Source: Paraburkholderia kururiensis JCM 10599 = LMG 19447
GTDB taxonomy: Bacteria > Pseudomonadota > Gammaproteobacteria > Burkholderiales > Burkholderiaceae
Reading direction: 5' to 3'
NCBI RefSeq assembly: GCF_003986935.1
Contig: NZ_RJZE01000030.1
Span: forward strand, 1-64,000
Length of the DNA: 64,000 bases
Shown here: in pieces, positions 59,637-64,000 of the stretch
Position numbering within the stretch: position 1 is the first letter of the stretch
Layout: each line of letters begins with the position of its first letter
Program-made: the position numbers and the translations under genes
Notes under the pieces: model-generated
Told to the model about the DNA's origin: nothing
Seen by the model: the letters and a program-made list of their open reading frames with translations, nothing else
Databases searched by the model: none

Positions 59637-60194
59637 ATGCCGTTACGGCGCATGCAGACCAGAAGGATCACCGAGATCGCACACACGGGGCAAGGCGAAA
59701 CAGGCGGGGCCGGCGTGCGTGCCATGCACTGCGCGTGGAACGCGTCGCGCGCCTGCCTCGCAACCCTGGCGACCACCGCAACCCTGACCGCCGTCACCAC
59801 GATTGCCCTTACCGCCGGTCTTGCCGGCTGCGCCGAAACACCCGGCACGCCGCTGCCGCTTCGGCCCGTGCCCGCAGAGCGCATCGTGAAGCCCGGCTAC
59901 ACCACGCAAGCCGAAGGCAAGGTCGCCGTCGACGTGCGCCGCGAGCCAGCGACCAACGTGCTGGTGCGCCTGCGCGACGTGCTCGTCTACGTGGACGGCG
60001 AGCGCGTCACCGACCTCATGCAGGGCGAACACGTCACGTTCTGGCTCACGCCGGGCCTGCACCGCATCGCGGTGTCCACGCAGTTCGATCCTGTCGTCGA
60101 GATTCCCTTTCAGGTCGATGCCCGGTTCACGAACCGGGCGAGCGTCAGCTTCAACGCCGACCACCGTGTCGGAGTCCGCCGGGTGGCGCAGTAA
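59637..60194 (+). CDS. Hypothetical lipoprotein
   Basis: 185 aa from ATG 59637, which has GGGAGGT at 59623-59629. The signal region is long: ~29 hydrophilic residues, then a hydrophobic Ala/Thr core and a lipobox LAGCAETPG near Cys ~63; ATG 59724 would give a normal signal but has no ribosome-binding site. The mature part, ~120 residues, has alternating beta strands (VLVYVDGERVTDLMQGEHVT; LTPGLHRIAVSTQF). No family is recognised. Confidence 0.65.
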   Translation: MPLRRMQTRRITEIAHTGQGETGGAGVRAMHCAWNASRACLATLATTATLTAVTTIALTAGLAGCAETPGTPLPLRPVPAERIVKPGYTTQAEGKVAVDVRREPATNVLVRLRDVLVYVDGERVTDLMQGEHVTFWLTPGLHRIAVSTQFDPVVEIPFQVDARFTNRASVSFNADHRVGVRRVAQ

Positions 60195-60355
60195 TGCAGG
60201 GCGCCCGCTGCGCCCATCCGCCAGGGATTACCCGCACGACCCTGCATCGGCCGTACGCATCATGCGCCGGCCGCTGCCTTGCCGTGCCTCGTTTTCCGCC
60301 CGAACGGCGGATGCGGCGTGGCAGGCCCCCGTGTGCGACGCAGCAGCGCCCGCCG

Positions 60356-60385
60356 TTGACACGGCGTTTTGGCAATGCCCAGAAT
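60356..60385 (+). promoter_or_regulatory. Sigma-70 promoter of the sugar ABC operon
   Basis: TTGACA (60356-60361), 18-base spacer, CAGAAT (60380-60385). A consensus -35 with an acceptable -10, ending 70 bases before the binding-protein start and 8 bases before an operator. Confidence 0.6.
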
Positions 60386-60392
60386 AGGCGCT

Positions 60393-60406
60393 CGCAAACG
60401 TTTGCG
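60393..60406. promoter_or_regulatory. LacI/RbsR-type operator
   Basis: CGCAAACGTTTGCG, a perfect 14-bp palindrome with the CG-centred form bound by LacI/PurR/RbsR regulators, located just downstream of the -10 box. No regulator gene is in view; one would be expected beyond the window. Confidence 0.72.
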
Positions 60407-60454
60407 CGCTAAAAATACGGCTCATCCGAGCCTGACAACAAGGAGATAACCAGA

Positions 60455-61411
60455 ATGAATTCCCGCATTCGCCGCCGCGTCCTTGCGGCCGCCGTGGCCC
60501 TCACCGCTGCGGCTGCGTTGCCGTTTTCCACCGCTCACGCCGAAGCTGCCAGGAAGCCGAAAGTCGCGCTCGTCATGAAGTCGCTCGCCAACGAGTTCTT
60601 TCTCACCATGGAGACCGGCGCGAAGGACTACCAGAAACACAACCCGGGTCAGTTTGACCTGATCACCAACGGCATCAAGGATGAAACCGACACCGCGGCG
60701 CAGATCCGCATCGTCGAGCAGATGATCGTCTCGAAGGTCGACGCGATCGTGCTGGCGCCAGCCGATTCCAAGGCGCTCGTGCCGGTGGTCAAGAAGGCGG
60801 TGGACGCCGGCATCATCGTGGTGAACATCGACAACCGGCTCGACCCGGACGTGCTCAAGTCGAAAGACTTGAACGTACCGTTCGTGGGTCCGGACAACCG
60901 CAAGGGCGCGAAGAAGGTGGGCGACTACCTCGCGAAGAAGCTGAAGGCGGGCGACGAAGTCGGCATTCTCGAAGGCGTGTCGACCACCACCAACGCGCAG
61001 CAGCGCACGGCCGGCTTCAAGGACGCGATGCAGGCGGTGGGCGCGAAGATCGATTCGGTGCAGTCGGGCGAGTGGGAAATCGACAAGGGCAACGCGGTGG
61101 CCTCGGCCATGCTCAACGAGTACCCCAACATCAAGGCGCTGCTGTGCGGAAACGACAACATGGCGATCGGCGCCGTGTCGGCGGTGCGCGCCGCGGGTCG
61201 CCAGGGCAAGGTGTACGTGGTCGGCTACGACAACATCAACGCCATCAAGCCGATGCTGAAGGATGGCCGCGTGCTTGCCACGGCCGACCAGTACGCGGCC
61301 AAGCAGGCCGTGTTCGGCATCGACACGGCGCTCAAGGCGATTGCCGACCACAAGAAGCAGTCCGAGCTTTCGGGCGTGGTCGAAACCCCGGTCGATCTCA
61401 TCACGAAGTAA
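60455..61411 (+). CDS. rbsB: Sugar ABC transporter periplasmic binding protein (RbsB-like)
   Basis: 318 aa. Signal peptide MNSRIRRRVLAAAVALTAAA, cleavage at AHA-EA. Type I binding-protein fold: VALVMKSLANEFFLTMETGA, SKVDAIVLAPADSKALVPVV, AGIIVVNIDNRLD, GDEVGILEGVSTTTNAQQRT, LLCGNDNMAIGAVSAVRAAG, and VVGYDNINAIKPMLKDGRV. Asn/Arg/Asp residues lining the sugar pocket are in the usual places. AAGGAG at 60440-60445 sets the start. The sugar may be ribose or a related pentose; substrate is inferred from likeness. Confidence 0.88.
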   Translation: MNSRIRRRVLAAAVALTAAAALPFSTAHAEAARKPKVALVMKSLANEFFLTMETGAKDYQKHNPGQFDLITNGIKDETDTAAQIRIVEQMIVSKVDAIVLAPADSKALVPVVKKAVDAGIIVVNIDNRLDPDVLKSKDLNVPFVGPDNRKGAKKVGDYLAKKLKAGDEVGILEGVSTTTNAQQRTAGFKDAMQAVGAKIDSVQSGEWEIDKGNAVASAMLNEYPNIKALLCGNDNMAIGAVSAVRAAGRQGKVYVVGYDNINAIKPMLKDGRVLATADQYAAKQAVFGIDTALKAIADHKKQSELSGVVETPVDLITK

Positions 61412-61828
61412 CGGAACGGGCGCTGCCTGCCATGAACCGGCAAGCGAGGCAGCGCATCGGCGAAGCCGGCGTCGCGTCCGTTAGTTCGTTGTTCGGGCGC
61501 GCCGTCCGGCGCTCAAGAAAAGCTTGGCGTCGCCGTTATTCACCGGTATAGCGTCATGGCGGCAGACGCGGCCATTCGATTCGCATGAATGGCCGGTCGG
61601 CCGGCGAACAGGCGCGGCGGGGGCAACGCGGCAGGCGCGGGCGGGCCCGCTTGCCGACGCGGCCACGCAGCAGGTCACGATGGAGCGGGAGCCATACAGC
61701 AGCAGATGCTGCCAAACCCCGCGGCATCGGCCTTCAGCCAACATGACACACGAAGCGGCAGTCGGGCTTTCCGCCGCCACAGTGCGGTGACCAGGCCGGC
61801 GAGAGCGGCTTTCGACAACAGGATGGAA
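61412..61828. other. Long gap within the sugar ABC operon
   Basis: 417 bases between rbsB and rbsA. It starts with a stable hairpin (61420-61455). No convincing gene is in the rest, which is GC-rich with no obvious repeat. This is long for an internal gap and may hold an internal promoter or a degraded gene. Confidence 0.6.
61420..61455 (+). promoter_or_regulatory. Hairpin after rbsB
   Basis: 9-bp stem GCGCTGCCT / AGGCAGCGC with an inner GCC/GGC pairing, 9 bases after the rbsB stop and without a T run. It is placed like 3'-end-protecting hairpins that raise binding-protein mRNA over the rest of the operon. Confidence 0.6.
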
Positions 61829-63483
<1,655 letters not shown>

Positions 63484-63487
<4 letters not shown>

Positions 63488-64000
63488 ACAACCAACCGCT
63501 GCCGCAGGGCCATGCCCCGGGCACGCAGGAGAGCGCGGCCGGCGTGAATGCGGCCAGTGTGGCGAGCGGGGCGAGCGCGAAGCCGGCCGGCACGCGCCTC
63601 GGCTTCTCAAACTATCTGGGCCTTGCGGGCGCGCTCGTCGCGATGATCGCGCTCTTCTCGGTGCTGAGCTCGCACTTCCTCACCTACGACACGTTCAGCA
63701 CCATCGCCAACCAGATTCCCGATCTCGTGGTGATGTCGGTGGGCATGACGTTCGTGCTCATCATTGCCGGCATCGATCTTTCGGTGGGCTCGGTGCTCGC
63801 GCTCGGCGCCTCGGTGGTGAGCGTTGCCGCGCTCAAGTGGGGCTGGGGCGCATGGCCGGCCGCGCTGATCGGGCTTGCCGCCGCAGCGCTCACCGGCACG
63901 TTGACGGGCGCCGTGACGGTGGGCTGGCGCATTCCGTCGTTCATCGTTTCGCTCGGCGTGCTGGAAGCGGCGCGCGGGCTCGCCTACCAGATGACGAACT
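63484..64000 (+). CDS. rbsC: Sugar ABC transporter permease (RbsC-like), 3' end outside window
   Basis: First 172 residues of a BPD_transp_2 permease. After a ~40-residue Ala/Gly N-terminus come membrane segments LGLAGALVAMIALFSVLSS and VVMSVGMTFVLIIAGIDLSV, with the family hallmark AGIDLSVGSVLAL, then IPSFIVSLGVLEAARGLAYQ. ATGA overlap with rbsA. The rest lies past 64000. Confidence 0.92.

Overview
The window is high-GC bacterial DNA whose gene content and protein styles (OmpW, UPF0324, kgu operon, TssM/TssF/TssJ, many proteins typical of the genus) point to a Burkholderia / Paraburkholderia-type betaproteobacterium. Coding density is high. I saw no rRNA, tRNA, CRISPR array, insertion sequence or prophage.

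Layout. (1) 1-11713: a type VI secretion (T6SS) cassette, all on the + strand with overlapping genes: the 3' end of a vgrG, a two-domain peptidoglycan-hydrolase effector, a probable periplasmic immunity protein, a PAAR-like tip protein, an unassigned membrane protein, a TssM with eroded nucleotide-binding motifs, TssF and the TssJ lipoprotein. The effector 3' end and immunity gene are clearly AT-richer than their surroundings. (2) 12029-14267: an NMO-type flavoprotein, ompW with an FNR-like site in front, and a DUF1289 protein. (3) 14924-19061: a putrescine/polyamine ABC importer, potF-[attenuator]-potGHI. (4) 19210-22685: a soluble chemoreceptor, an RcnB-like protein, small exported proteins and a methyltransferase. 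(5) 22725-26298: an alpha/beta hydrolase and a Baeyer-Villiger monooxygenase divergent from a TetR regulator, with a perfect 12-bp palindrome between them. (6) 26404-33570: TPR protein and PspA/IM30 (envelope stress), a ribbon-helix-helix-like protein, a class A penicillin-binding protein and a DsbA-fold isomerase. (7) 33633-40596: a tripartite RND efflux operon (adaptor-pump-outer membrane channel) divergent from its TetR regulator. (8) 40631-48443: small proteins, a C45-type Ntn-hydrolase, a CLC chloride transporter with CBS domains, a glutathione S-transferase, and a UPF0324 exporter divergent from a YeiE-like LysR regulator. (9) 48643-54035: a complete 2-ketogluconate operon kguE-kguK-kguT-kguD-ptxS, with a 16-bp PtxS/LacI-type operator upstream. 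(10) 54180-60194: YhfC-like membrane protein, small conserved proteins, a PGDYG/Spy-like overlapping pair, an Lrp regulator beside a saccharopine-dehydrogenase-like enzyme, a small P-loop kinase and a lipoprotein. (11) 60455-64000: the start of a ribose-type sugar ABC importer (rbsB-rbsA-rbsC, cut by the window end), with promoter, LacI-type operator and a hairpin after rbsB.

Two themes recur. Several operons carry recognisable control sites next to their cognate regulators (PtxS, TetR, LysR, LacI and FNR types). Many intergenic gaps hold short tandem repeats with unrelated units of 10-24 bp, which look like independent local duplications. Functions rest on motif recognition by eye; no database search was possible.
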